DNA from: Megaleporinus macrocephalus
Lineage: Eukaryota; Chordata; Actinopteri; Characiformes; Anostomidae
Reading direction: 5' to 3'
Length of the DNA stretch: 64,000 bases
NCBI GenBank assembly: GCA_021613375.1
Contig: CM038704.1
Location: 29,444,082 to 29,508,081 of the forward strand
The notes beneath the pieces are model-generated. The model did no database searches and was not told the DNA's origin. It worked only from the letters and a program-made list of their open reading frames with translations. The translations under genes were made by a program, and so were the position numbers. Below, in pieces: positions 12,701 through 21,240 of the stretch (position 1 is its first letter; every line of letters begins with the position of its first letter).

Positions 12701-14004
12701 AACACCATACAAAAATGTCTATGACATAACTCCAAACTGCTATTTATTCAAAGTCTCTAGATACATTTAGTGACTTTTGGAATGTTTTAAACTAAAAATC
12801 TTTCAAACTGCTTCTTTATAGGGTGTACCTCAAAAATGAATTGACACAAATTAACATTTTCACAATATTTCGAAAAACATTAGAAGGAATACTATGTAGA
12901 CTGCATTCATGACATTTTACAAACTACTACTCAGACTTGAGGTAACTTGGAGACACACTGTGATCAGATCACTATATGTATATATGTGGTTTATGACAAT
13001 ACAACCATGAAAAAACAAAGGACCACATAAACAACCGCACCACTGCAGAGGTGAAAGCAATTGCACAGCATCTTTTGTCTCCAAGTAGTATTAGCAATCC
13101 ATGATATATAAATGTTTGTACCAGTTCGTGCATATACATGAACTGGGGCTCATTTGCCCCTGCAAACCAGTCAACCAAGGCATGTTTAGTGTCTGAAGTT
13201 TCTTTGGCTTAGCACTGGAGCTACAAGGCAAAGAAAGCAAAAAACATAATAGAGGATTAACACTGTGCAAACTGCATTCCTAAATCATCAGGCATTTGGC
13301 CCAAAAAGTGCTGCATTATTTAATAGTTTCAAACAAACTGGCGTGTTTGGTTTTAATATAGATTATATAGATTACTAAGGTGCAGACAAAGAAGCAAAGT
13401 TTGGCCATCGAACATGTCCAAGGTGATCAATTGCTGTGGGGGAAAGCTGTTTAGGCCTAAACACAATTGTAACTGAATTGAAGAAGCCCACCTTGTGGTA
13501 ATTATTGGCGCTGGTCTGTAGCAGGAGCTGCTGAGTTGCGATCATTTTCTTCCTGCGACGGCTCTCCAGCTTCACCTCTTGCAGCTGCTTCTCCAGTTGT
13601 GCTCGCTTCTCTGCCTCCTGCTGTGCCTGGGACAGTGCCCCCTGCAGGTGCTCCTCCAGCATGGACATCTGTGTGCTCAGGTAGTCTTGGCAGTGCAGCA
13701 GGTACTCTGTGCTCAGCTGGGACATACGGAGGACCTTCAACAGGGCTGTGTCGGTGGGCCCGCGGCAGTGAGGGCATCGCTCACCTTCAACATCACAGAA
13801 CGTCACAGCAGTTATGAACTCCTGCAGGACGTTTACATCCATCTCTCGTGCCACGCGGTCCACATCCAGTGATGCCATGCGGCGCCAATCCATGGGCTCC
13901 GTGCGAGAACGGAAGTGGAAGGGTTGAGGACGGGGTCCGGCACTCCAGGATGGTGAGGTGATCAAGGCAGAGAGGGGCTCAGCTGGGGAGAACTGGCCTG
14001 GCAT
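1019..14004 (-). CDS. dzip1l: dzip1l gene, coding span (14 exons found, 3' end off window)
   Basis: DAZ-interacting zinc finger protein 1-like. Known role of the family: a basal-body and transition-zone protein needed for ciliogenesis, cilium membrane composition and Hedgehog signalling; DZIP1L defects cause recessive polycystic kidney disease in people. Coding exons, in gene order: 14004-13492, 11906-11822, 8887-8763, 8677-8516, 7699-7580, 7431-7369, 7142-6996, 6504-6474, 6360-6268, 6142-6009, 5228-5042, 4199-4037, 2143-1941, 1155-1019. All phases agree and give 721 codons; from memory human DZIP1L is about 767. Order: N-terminal DZIP domain (about 35-171), C2H2 finger (172-193), charged coiled coil (about 200-405), acidic linker, conserved FRPILEETLEERLEKMG block (about 470-488), Ser/Pro tail with STPPFSSEED. 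Residues such as LDVDRVAREMDV and EYLLHCQD favour DZIP1L over DZIP1. The terminal exon (family SLEDL region) is not seen. Confidence 0.93.
1941..2143 (-). CDS. dzip1l: dzip1l exon with STPPFSSEED and DWSDSD motifs (aa 608-676)
   Basis: 203 bp, acceptor CCTTTCTCAG, donor ATG|GTGAGA, phase 2 in and phase 1 out. It encodes STPPFSSEEDESAEDSAYIT near its start and LDWSDSDESDGSDTPKDQQ near its end. STPPFSSEE is a hallmark shared by DZIP1 and DZIP1L, and human DZIP1L also has a following DWDWSDTE segment. Confidence 0.95.
2570..2700. repeat. Dispersed repeat of the GGTTTGATGTGAAA / CAGTGGTG family
   Basis: Contains GTGGTTTGATGTGAAATGG and TTACAGTGGTG. Related copies occur at 12193-12365, 21131-21240 and 28884-29040. 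Family not named from memory. The rest of intron 2144-4036 is unassigned AT-rich sequence apart from the (ATT)n tract. Confidence 0.6.
3578..3717. repeat. (ATT)n/(GTT)n microsatellite
   Basis: About 140 bp of ATT repeats with a GTT block (3601-3616) and two AACATT interruptions, in a dzip1l intron. It produces spurious poly-Leu, poly-Asn and poly-Ile open frames. Confidence 0.97.
4037..4199 (-). CDS. dzip1l: dzip1l Ser/Pro/Lys-rich exon (aa 554-608)
   Basis: 163 bp, acceptor TGTGTTCAG, donor CAG|GTACTC, phase 1 in and phase 2 out. It encodes ERKKPLSPSVEMSPKLRQVS (after the split codon) and then a disordered Ser/Pro/Thr-rich stretch, HQPPTPAPRSKAHTPTSQTR, ending QKKS. The region is poorly conserved in the family, but it joins in phase to the conserved STPPFSSEED exon. 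Confidence 0.88.
4410..4930. mobile_element. Degenerate Tc1-like repeat, copy B
   Basis: Second, shorter copy of the same family as 60-945, in the dzip1l intron 4200-5041. It starts with GTGCAAAAGTCAGAGG and keeps the internal blocks of copy A with deletions. No coding capacity. Confidence 0.65.
5042..5228 (-). CDS. dzip1l: dzip1l exon (aa 492-554)
   Basis: 187 bp, phase 0 in and phase 1 out. It starts GTKGISKQTLKSLSSLVSAQ and continues with DLRGSLVQELNRRMRHLQ, matching human KGIPIQTLRHLESL and LRGKLVKEV. The acceptor GATTTGAAG has a poor pyrimidine tract, but conserved KGI directly downstream and the exact phase support it. Donor GC|GTAAGC. Confidence 0.9.
5619..5982. repeat. 13-bp minisatellite in a higher-order repeat (dzip1l intron)
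   Basis: An 85-bp unique segment (5619-5704, again 5783-5866) is followed each time by an array of 13-mers. First array: five identical GAACAGCGGTTAC units (5705-5769). Second array: about nine diverged units (5867-5982), ending in AAACAGCAGCTAC variants. The higher-order period is about 164 bp. The array ends 26 bp before the 5' splice site of the 6009-6142 exon. Confidence 0.95.
6009..6142 (-). CDS. dzip1l: dzip1l conserved block exon (aa 447-491)
   Basis: 134 bp, acceptor CTTCTGCAG, donor AAG|GTACAA, phase 1 in and phase 0 out. It encodes LEDSIEAQRKVLESLRGNPE and then LVKEFRPILEETLEERLEKM followed by GLRK. This is the best conserved C-terminal block; human DZIP1L has LRRNPTLLKQFRPILEDTLE at this point. 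A 13-bp minisatellite starts about 26 bases into the following intron. Confidence 0.95.
6268..6360 (-). CDS. dzip1l: dzip1l acidic linker exon (aa 416-447)
   Basis: 93 bp, phase 1 in and out, acceptor ATTCACAG, donor AAA|GTATGA. It encodes NYSEPPPNITQKAYTSPEEE and then NDDDKEEEEE. Human DZIP1L has an acidic stretch (EEDSPEEEMEDS) at the same place. Confidence 0.88.
6474..6504 (-). CDS. dzip1l: dzip1l 31-bp micro-exon (aa 406-416)
   Basis: Only 31 bp, bounded by a strong acceptor (CTTTCTTTCCAG) and donor CAG|GTACCT, phase 0 in and phase 1 out. It encodes IKKLSSKSLS plus one base. It restores the phase needed by the next exon and lies where human DZIP1L has a short SLSLRK segment. It is too short to appear as an open reading frame of its own. 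Confidence 0.82.
6996..7142 (-). CDS. dzip1l: dzip1l coiled-coil exon (aa 357-405)
   Basis: 147 bp, 49 codons, phase 0 in and out, acceptor GTTACAG, donor AAG|GTGAGA. It starts LQSENARLLNSLSEEHSSSS and ends ELKQKDRLIHLQKQK, matching the region with LQEENQRLQASL and the LQEQARIIASQEEMI stretch of human DZIP1L. This is the last part of the long coiled coil. Confidence 0.93.
7369..7431 (-). CDS. dzip1l: dzip1l short coiled-coil exon (aa 336-356)
   Basis: 63 bp, 21 codons, phase 0 in and out, acceptor TTTCAG, donor GAG|GTGAGA. It encodes KNEWRKKLKEMQNLHQQEKE plus a final Glu, parallel to the human segment with TEWKRKVKELHEEH. Being symmetric, it could be skipped without a frameshift. Confidence 0.92.
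7580..7699 (-). CDS. dzip1l: dzip1l coiled-coil exon (aa 296-335)
   Basis: 120 bp, 40 codons, phase 0 in and out. Acceptor TGTGTAG, donor AAG|GTTTCA. The peptide starts KLQELENREVHVSNMRSEDD and ends QLREKELKEQMTQK, continuing the coiled coil. The donor is a weak match to GTRAGT; the exon is kept because the frame is open, it is Glu/Lys-rich, and it links exactly in phase with both neighbours. Confidence 0.88.
8086..8137. repeat. Remote 13-mer units related to the 5.6-6.0 kb minisatellite
   Basis: Four diverged units, including AAACAGCGGTTAT (8112-8124), in intron 7700-8515, in the same orientation as the main array. The rest of that intron is unassigned. Confidence 0.75.
8516..8677 (-). CDS. 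dzip1l: dzip1l coiled-coil exon (aa 242-295)
   Basis: 162 bp, 54 codons, phase 0 on both sides, acceptor CATCAG, donor GCT|GTGAGT. It contains ELEEQRRREFVEREAMERWK, EEERRKFQQEIEELRQLF and LQEFKGIANKSYSMEA. The pattern RWKEEE, hydrophobic heptads and LQEFK parallels the RWKEEEK and MKEFKEL region of DZIP1 proteins. Confidence 0.94.
8763..8887 (-). CDS. dzip1l: dzip1l coiled-coil exon (aa 200-241)
   Basis: 125 bp, acceptor TTTTAG, donor CAG|GTGGGT, phase 1 in and phase 0 out. The peptide runs RQKKRQVEQMEDGIEELKEK and then LRLTQIRLAAEKEADAHHRQ, a charged helix that matches the post-finger helix of DZIP1L. Only 85 bp of intron separates it from the next exon. Confidence 0.92.
9872..11156. mobile_element. 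Complete non-autonomous hAT-type DNA transposon
   Basis: 1285-bp element in a dzip1l intron. Both ends carry the terminal inverted repeat CAGTGTTAATTT (left 9872, right ending 11156 as its reverse complement). It is flanked by perfect 8-bp direct repeats GCTTAAGG (9864-9871 and 11157-11164), the target-site length of hAT elements. The interior has no long open frame, so it depends on a transposase made elsewhere. It contains TTTTAGT-rich simple sequence near the left end and a 72-bp tandem duplication. Confidence 0.9.
10609..10752. repeat. 72-bp tandem duplication inside the hAT element
   Basis: Two near-identical copies of about 72 bp (starting near 10610 and 10682), each with GCTTCCCACATA, AACTAATCTGA and GAGTTAATACAGCG. 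A third copy begins and stops after a few bases at 10753. Confidence 0.9.
11285..11410. repeat. Fragment of a common fish MITE-like repeat
   Basis: Contains CAGTGTCACTGATGTGCTGA and CATCACCCAAATAA, diverged forms of the family seen more fully at 32085-32510. Confidence 0.55.
11822..11906 (-). CDS. dzip1l: dzip1l exon with the C2H2 zinc finger (aa 172-200)
   Basis: 85-bp exon between acceptor TTTCAG and donor CAG|GTATGA, phase 0 in and phase 1 out. It encodes one C2H2 finger with spacing C-x2-C-x12-H-x4-H (C172, C175, H188, H193), including CEKSFVNYSYLQSHIQRRH. The family finger has the same QRRH ending. The exon is nearly all finger, so skipping it would remove the domain and shift the frame. 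Confidence 0.95.
12193..12365. repeat. Dispersed repeat of the CACAGTGGTGGTGAATGGAA family
   Basis: Intronic copy with TTCTAGATAAACATACCCAG and TTCACAGTGGTGGTGAATGG; close relative of 28884-29040, more distant from 2570-2700 and 21131-21240. The rest of intron 11907-13491 shows nothing recognisable. Confidence 0.65.
13492..14004 (-). CDS. dzip1l: dzip1l first coding exon (aa 1-171), DZIP N-terminal domain
   Basis: Holds the start codon (ATG at 14004-14002, A at -3) and the N-terminal domain. MDWRR at residues 38-42 is followed by LDVDRVAREMDV, a CPHC pair, ALLKVLRMSQL and EYLLHCQDYLS, then a heptad-like region ending in SRRRKKMIATQQLLLQT. This matches the start of vertebrate DZIP1L, where MDWRR sits near residue 33 (position from memory). 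The exon ends at AAG|GTGGGC in phase 0. The chosen start is the first ATG in the open frame; the next in-frame Met is that of MDWRR. Upstream, TTCTTTAG at about 14055 could be an acceptor, with the CT-repeat on the minus strand (14075-14110) serving as its pyrimidine tract, so some 50 bases of 5' UTR would share this exon. Confidence 0.95.
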
Positions 14005-14072
14005 GATAAGAGGTTTAGCGATGAGAGGGCAGGATGATGGGTAGTGACCACTTCTAAAGAAGGGCTTAGGGG

Positions 14073-14074
<2 letters not shown>

Positions 14075-14110
<36 letters not shown>
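14075..14110. repeat. (GA)18 microsatellite
   Basis: Uninterrupted GA run, CT on the transcribed strand of dzip1l, just upstream of the proposed acceptor near 14055. Confidence 0.97.
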
Positions 14111-14114
<4 letters not shown>

Positions 14115-14189
14115 AAAGGGGGAAGAAAGACTAGATCAAACTCAGTGAAAATGTATCTTTAAAGCAAACCAACAAGGCAGTAAATTAAC

Positions 14190-14420
14190 CATGTGGACAC
14201 ACGCACACAGGTTTGTGTCTATGAATTGTGGGGCCATTACACAGACTGCTAATAATTTTCTGGCAACTCAAACCTTAACCAAACTACTAACTGCTAAACT
14301 AACCCTAACTCTAAATTTAACCTACCCTGGCTTTAACATGAAATGTTCTAATGGCTCTACAAAGACAAAGGGCCCCCACAATGAATATGACCAGATTGTG
14401 GTTGAAACACTGTGACAAGA
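14190..14420. repeat. Fish repeat with degenerate telomere-like AACCCTAA core
   Basis: Starts with CACACAGGTTTGTGTCTATG and TGTGGGGCCATTACA, has an (ACTAACCCTAACT)-like core and ends with CCCCCACAATG. Two related copies lie at 45990-46390. Confidence 0.65.
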
Positions 14421-15349
14421 ACCTGGTACACATGCATGCGTGCACAAACACATGTATATAAGTATATATGTACACTAATAACAGACAGGTAGATACATAC
14501 ACAGCTATAAATACAGATATATAACTAGACCGACAGACAGACAGAGACATAGATAGACAGACAACCTCCACACAATGTAGTTTTAACTTACTTATACAAA
14601 ACTAAAACAAGTAACAGAACTGTACTTCATTCTGTGATTAATATTGGAAGTATTTTTACCTGGTAATGCATTTTGAAATGGCTCATCTTCTGTGTAATCT
14701 CAAGCTCTGTGAGCTTGTGAGCTGCACTATTCTGTTTCCTTGGAGTTTATGTCAACACTCAGCAGTTTCTTAGCAGTTTGTGGAACTGCATTGTTCCAAA
14801 CTAGTAGCTAATGTTTGAGTGGCTTCAGTTTCTAGACAACCAAACACCACTCCTTTAATTTAGTCATGCAGCCATATTTGAAGTGTCAATGTGTTTTTCT
14901 TCAGTGAACAGCAAACTGAACTGCTCAAATGATTTAACTTAATTATGTGATTGATGATTTAACTGCAATTATTTAAGTCAACTTAAATGCACTAATTTAA
15001 CATACTCATTTATTAAATTACTCAAACTAATCTTTGTCAGCTCTCGCTATATTCTCCCATTTCAGAACCACATTTCAACAATTTTAATTATTTTATTCAT
15101 GCAGTCACATCCTACTGCAAGACTGTAGCCCAAATGACTGATTTAGTCTGTTCAGATCAACAAAGGGAAATTAGTTTAATAGTTTAAGTCCAGGCTAAAT
15201 GGTGCTTAGTCTTATCTGTTCTTTGTCTTCCTGTGATCAGACAGTCGCGGTCACACCCCCACCAACCCCGCCCACGACACAACACCCATAACTACAGCGT
15301 GGTCACGCCCCTTGGCAACAGTGTCATTTCAGGCCGACAGCCGCTACTA

Positions 15350-15490
15350 GTGATTCAGTTTAGTGAACCGATTCTTTTGAGCGGTCCGTTTTAATTAACT
15401 GATCATCTGATTCGTTGTTCCTTAATTAATATCTCCTTCTGTATAGAGCGACATTCAATTCAGCGAGTGAATCCGATTCTCACAACCTTT
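15350..15490. repeat. GATTC-rich dispersed repeat
   Basis: Contains GAACCGATTCTTTTGA and GAGTGAATCCGATTC; a related stretch with GAACCGATTCGTTGAGGAAT is at 18060-18150. Upstream, 15241-15345 is a short CpG-rich segment of unknown role. Confidence 0.5.
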
Positions 15491-15884
15491 AGCCAAGTAT
15501 TTTTTTATTACCTCCATATGATGAGCTTTATTAGTTACTATGACTTGTACTTCATTGCACATGGTGCAAACACAAGCTGTTTCATGTTTTGTCTGGTCAA
15601 CTTTATTTCATCACTCACTATGGCTCACTTTTAGACAACTGCACTGCCACCTATTAACTGAATGCTGAATACTTCATACGCAAATCTTATGACCATTACC
15701 TCCCAGTATTTCCAGCATTGGTTCAGTTATTTGATTTTATATTCTATTATATACTTGCAGTCTTAGCGCAGATCTTTTTTTTTTATCTTACTTGTGAGAT
15801 CCATTGGGACTGGTATCCAATTTCGATGTACTTGTGTTATGCAATGGCAATAAAATAATATATCTACCTCTCTATCTACCATTC

Positions 15885-16205
15885 ATCCAACCATCCATCC
15901 ATTATCTGCAGCTTATCTCAGCATCATCAGGCGAAGACTGGGTACACTATGGACAGTTCGCCAGTCCATCACATGGCCAACACTCATTCACGCACTCACA
16001 CCTACGGCCAATTTAGAGTGACCAACCAACCTATCATGCATGTCTTTGAACATGTGGGAGGAAACAGGAGTACCCGGAGGAAACCCACTCAAGCACGGGG
16101 AGAACATTCAAACTCCACACAGAACGGCCCGGACCGGGAATCCAACCCGGATCGTCTTGCTGTGAGGCGACAGTGCTAACCACTACACCACTGTGCTGCC
16201 ACCTC
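15885..16205 (-). mobile_element. tRNA-like SINE-type fish repeat, copy 1
   Basis: Read on the minus strand it starts with a tRNA-like head (GTGGTGTAGTGGTTAGCACT, then a GGTT-box), continues with GTGGGTTTCCTCCGGGTACT and ends in GGATGGAT-type simple sequence. Copies at 23905-24130 (minus) and 46602-46865 (plus). Very common in teleost genomes; exact family not assigned. Confidence 0.75.
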
Positions 16206-16539
16206 TCTATCTACCTCTTTATCTATTTATCTATCTACATCCATTCTTTCCATTCAGGCCTGCTACATATAGCTAAAAGGTTGGGATGGGGCAAGTAATG
16301 AGGCACAATAATTTAAACAGGTGAGGTCAAAAATATTACTGCAGTCATGCAATGGTAGACAGAGTAGGTAACGAGTAAGGGTGTAAGCCTAATCTGAGTA
16401 ACTGTACTCTCTGATCCCTCAGATGGCACTGCATCAAAAACCATTATTGATCTATAAGCAATATAACCACGTGGACTCAGGATTATACTGACAAACCTTT
16501 GTTAAACACTACAATACACATTTACATTCACAAAAGACA

Positions 16540-16990
16540 TTTCACATCTAAAAGAGCTGTCGGCCTCTCTAGGCCCCAAACCATCTGGGCAGTCACACAG
16601 AAGAAACACCAGTATTTCAGGTCTTTTTGTCCTCTGGACCAAAGATGAAAAGGACTGTTCAGACTGTTACCAGCAGAAAGTACAAAAAACAGGTTCTGTC
16701 TTGGTATGGGGTTAGTGTATCACTGCCCTTGGCAAATTTCTGTAATGGCACCGTTTCTGTGAAGTATGAGACAAAATTATACCTGAGACACTTCATCACT
16801 TGCTCTCTTAAGTGTTGTGAAAATCAATGCTGACATAACAAAGTGCTCCATTTTTTTCTTTCGGTAATTTTTTTTCTGTTTTCATTTTCCTTTAACATTT
16901 CATCCCAACATGTATTTTGGTGGGCACAGAGACAATTGAAGTACTCACAGATGTCTTCAGAATGCACAACGTTTTAAGATTTGTGAACAC
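16540..16990 (+). pseudogene. Tc1/mariner-superfamily transposase relic
   Basis: Sequence on the plus strand matches the middle of a common teleost Tc1/mariner-like transposase: ACTGTTCAGACTGTTACCAG and GTATGGGGTTAGTG for the region before the catalytic Asp. Frameshifts and an internal deletion make it non-functional. The same family in the opposite orientation is at 43835-44720. Located in the dzip1l 5' intron. Confidence 0.65.
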
Positions 16991-18059
16991 GTTGAAATAG
17001 ACACAAATCAAACCTATAATTTGATGATTTTGCTATTTATTTGCTATTTATTCAGCATAACAAGGAACATCAAATAAATATGATAATGGCAAAATTGGTT
17101 AATCTCTAATGAGCCTCCTGTTACTGTGAAATTATGACAATGAAATACACCACAAACACTTGCATTTGTATGCCATTGTTGTTTTCCCATAGCCTATATT
17201 ACTTAACAAAACAAACAATTTCTATTTAACAAGTGTCCTCAAAGATGAGATTTTGGCAGCACAAATGTATTCCCTTTTTGCAAGTAAGTCTATATAACCA
17301 GCAAACACAGATGACATGATTCTAGAAATGTGGTGGCAGGACTACACTGGTTGACCACTCTTTGTACTGCAGCCAGATATCATGTCTGTAACAAAAGCCT
17401 AGTTTAGGGGTATGAAGATCGTTACGTTTCAGGTTTCAGCTACAGGTCTCAAAAGTATCAGTACATTTAAAACAATACCATAAAAATACTGAAAAGCTGC
17501 CATAAATTTGTCACTATGATTGTTGTATTAAATTTTCCACTACAACCTTAAATGACTTGGGTTTTATTATTTTAGTATCACAAAGCTTTTTTCAGCCCTG
17601 GGACGGGACAAGTTTTCTCAAATTTACAAAAAAAGTGTTGCTATTATTTTATTTTTGAGAGGAAAAGTCACCCACCAGCACCCTCTGACATGGTTTACCT
17701 GTTTACTGTGTTTTTATTTTTACCTGGTTACCCAAATAAGGGCACTCTTATCAGGACAGGACTAGGTTACTGATGTTTATTTAGTAATAAAACAATCTGT
17801 ACATTATTTTCTTGACAGGTTTTAATACCAAAAAAGCTGCTTTATAACTATAGATCAAAAATTATTATTTTTTCTTTAATTATGAGTTTAACTACAGTTC
17901 CAGTTTGATAAAACAAAAAAACGATAAAGCTGTGTTGCTTTCCAAGCACTGAGGTGTATAATGCAACTGTTCTTAATAAGGTAAAATTGTAAAGGTTGTA
18001 TAATATTCCACATAATTCTTATTATAAATCCTCGGTCTATAACACAGTTGCCATCCATC

Positions 18060-18150
18060 GTGTAGATACGACAAACCGGCTCGATTCAGTTGATTATTTA
18101 AAAGAACCAGTTCAAAAGAACCGATTCGTTGAGGAATCGGACATCAGTAG
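18060..18150. repeat. GATTC-rich dispersed repeat near dzip1l 5' end
   Basis: Contains GAACCAGTTCAAAAGAACCG and ATTCGTTGAGGAATCGG; relative of 15350-15490. Confidence 0.5.
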
Positions 18151-18535
18151 AAGTTTGTTCTTTTAGAAATAAACGTACATGTTCGATAAGAACTAAGCTT
18201 GCTGTTATTATTCGTAATAACATTCACCAGGATAGCAGAACTTTTCTGGAGTTTACGTGCGTCAGTCCGCTTTTAACAGAGGGTGTGTCGGCGGGTTCAG
18301 GCTAGACTGGTTGACTTAATAGTGGATGGTTAGCAATGCTAAGCTAAGCTAACGGTTTTAGAGTCTGCAGCTGTTTACACCCAAATATCCTCACCAGCGA
18401 GAAAAGTAGCGTTAACGTGTCCGTGAATTGACTCATCTTCATAGAGGAGAACAGGAAAGCAGGTAATTATCAGTCGACAACTCAGTAAACGAGTTGGTCT
18501 GCAGTTCATACAGGTTTATGTGGTCTGTAACTTAC

Positions 18536-18640
18536 CTCAGCTCCGAGCCTCTAGCAAACATAGAGCGAAGAAAGGTGAAGTTTCGAGAAAGAGTCTGGAA
18601 AGGAGCAGCAAGAGCACTGGAGTTCAGAGTAAATGTGAGT
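18536..18640 (-). promoter_or_regulatory. dzip1l: Probable dzip1l 5' non-coding exon and promoter area (left limit firm, right limit a guess)
   Basis: A strong donor, GAG|GTAAGT, lies at 18536/18535 on the minus strand, 4.5 kb upstream of the proposed acceptor near 14055. DZIP1-family genes normally have a 5' UTR intron. The flanking 18.2-18.8 kb has more CpG than its surroundings, as a promoter would. The start is not determined; 18640 is nominal. No ATG-initiated coding sequence here joins to the next exon. Confidence 0.4.
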
Positions 18641-20689
18641 TTTAGGGGATTGTTGTGTTAAAAATAAGTTTTCAGATACTGTTGTGTTAAATTTAAGTTT
18701 TAGGAGATTGTTGTGTTCGTGCGAGTAACAGCTGCTGGGTGGGTGGAGCAAAACACTCAGTTTCCTTGGAGATCAGTGATACAAGACACAGAGGACCAGG
18801 TTAAAACCAGACCTGGCGACTTCACAGCTGCTCATGGTGTAATAATTATATTATCTTAGCCAGAGATTATTGACAGATTAAGCACTATTAGCTACCTATT
18901 TAGTTAGGCTGCCTGCAGGGTTGGAGTTGATGATTTCAAAAAACTAAAACTTTAATTACTACATCTGCTGCATGCTGACTCACCTGCTACAGATGTGCCA
19001 CAGTAGTTTGGGTGTGATATTTTTCAGTTTAAAAACTAAGAAATGTAGATTCTGATTATGCATATTTGAAGGTGGGATAAAACTACAGGGTCTTGGTGGC
19101 ATAAACATGAAAGTTTTTTTTCTGCTGTCAAATAAGAAGTAATCCAGATGGCAACAGTTACTCTGTACCCCTTTGTTTTTATGAGTATCTTTATGCTTGT
19201 GCATAAGATACAAAATTATAATTTTCTTTAGATCCGTGAGACTGAGGGAAGCAGTGCTGCACTACTAAATATTGTATAACATATCAAACCACATATTAAA
19301 TGCTCTTGTATGTCCCCCTGGAATGAGTTGGGGTTTTGGCAGCCATTGCACTGAAGTAAACACAAGGGGGAGCCCTTGGCATGTGCTGAAGGTTTCCTAT
19401 TAACAGGTTAGCCTACAGGGGGCTTGCATCTCAAACCAAGATTAAACCTAAAATATTAGGCCTAATATATGGGCCATAGACTGTGGAACACATGCCATAA
19501 TCCAATAATGGCCTCTTTTAGAGAAAGTTAATCATCATTTGACATGATTTTGGTATTTCCATTGGTCCTTAATCTTAATTCAGTCCTGCAGTGCCTGCTC
19601 AACTCTTACAAACGTGTTTTTTTTTTCTTTTTAAGATTTATAGCATCTCATGGATGATGTGGTAATATTCATTCCAGCTAATGTTAATGATCACTCTGAT
19701 GTTACTTGGATTGTGAAGATCTGAGAAATGACTTCCTTTAGATGAGCTACAGTAGTTTAACCGCACTACATTCAACACACCACACTGAGGCTCAGTTGCA
19801 AAGACCTACAGGCTATGAAAGCCAGGATAAAGCCATAATGTGAACCTACACAGAAGAAATCAGAATGAAACATTTTTATTCTTTTTTGTGTTGCACGATC
19901 AATATACTACACTAGTGAGCCTTTGAAACGTTCACTGTGCAACCTGCCTTTTCAGAATGGCCTGTTTTTAAAATCTGTTCTCTCTATTTCAAGCTCATAT
20001 TTGCAGTCAGTGTTTTACAGGAGATGAATCTTCTCAGTCTCTTTGGCCTGATACAGCTGGCAGTGGATTTCTGCACACAGGCCTATTTCACTCTCTCTTT
20101 AAATACATCTATCAGCACGTGTGCTCTCTGCTTGGTTGCCTCCTCCAATCCTGGCGAACAGGACCATCCTTCACTGTCTGTTTAATGAACTGTTCGTCTT
20201 GCCTCCAGCGCAGGGGTGAGCTCTGTCCTCTCAATTCTCCATGCAGGCCTACTACCACTCTCTCAGAACTGCAGAAGATACAGAAGACTACAGTCTCTCA
20301 AACTGTGCAGCACATTTGTGATGCATGCAATAGCAAGCTCACTTTTGACATGGTGCAGTAGACAAGATGCTACAGAAACAATGTGCCCATAACCATTATC
20401 TTCTACACTGGAAAGTCAGGAGTGCTGTATAAAAGATTATGACAGGGAACAAAATTAGTAACAGTAAGAGGACACTAACTTCAGGCACAGGAGTCACAAC
20501 CATATATAAACAACATAGTGCTCACACAGGGCATGAGCATTAAGCTGCATTGTTTGTGCACTGCCACTGTGGGATTTTTAAATGGGATTTCCTCAATTCC
20601 TCATTTCCTCATGGCACAATTCTGACTGAGTAAACACAGTCATTCGGAGTGGTTAGATGTGAATTCTTATCCATTTTCCAAGACGACTA

Positions 20690-20800
20690 CATTTACATTT
20701 GGCAGATGCTCTTATCCAGAGTGACTTGCAGTTTACATTTACAGAGGTAGGTGAAGGTAGTGTTAGGAGTCTTGCCCAAGGACTCTTTTTTTGTGTAGTG
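20690..20800. repeat. Common teleost SINE-tail-like repeat
   Basis: Contains TTTGGCAGATGCTCTTATCC then AGAGTGACTTGCAGTTTAC, a widespread fish repeat sequence. A strongly diverged copy may be at 22022-22100. Confidence 0.65.
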
Positions 20801-21130
20801 TAGGGTGGTTGCCCAGGTGGGCCATGGAACTAGTTTGCCTTCATTTTAGGGGTTTTTCAGGTTATGTTGAAAATGCTGAAATTCTTGTTTGTAAATGGGT
20901 TATATATGTTTTAGGCTATACACTTATCACAAAACCACTGTAATACAAAGTTTCTGTAAGGTAGCATTTAGAGGCATTTAGTAAGAATGAAGTGGAGAAA
21001 AGTAGAATTGTGATTTAAAGTGCAGTTTTCAGATTGATGCAAAGGACAGTTTTCCAAAATGTTGCACTTTATAGAAAACATGGAATAGTTTCAAATATAT
21101 CCATACAGGTCTACCCAGGACAGCTGTCTA

Positions 21131-21240
21131 ACCTTGAAAGGGCAATTACAGTCATTCAGAGGGGTTTGATGTGAAATAACTAATTGTAGAGAAACTGACC
21201 ACTGGTGGTGTTAGAAATCATTGAAAATATGTATCTGCTC
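21131..21240. repeat. Dispersed repeat of the GGTTTGATGTGAAA family
   Basis: AAAGGGCAATTACAGTCATT, then GGTTTGATGTGAAA and ACTGGTGGTG; related to 2570-2700 and 28884-29040. Confidence 0.55.

Noticed and set aside
13536..13872. Plus-strand ORFs of 93 and 97 codons opposite the first dzip1l coding exon
   Set aside because: Antisense shadows of a GC-richer coding exon; the minus frame has clear homology.
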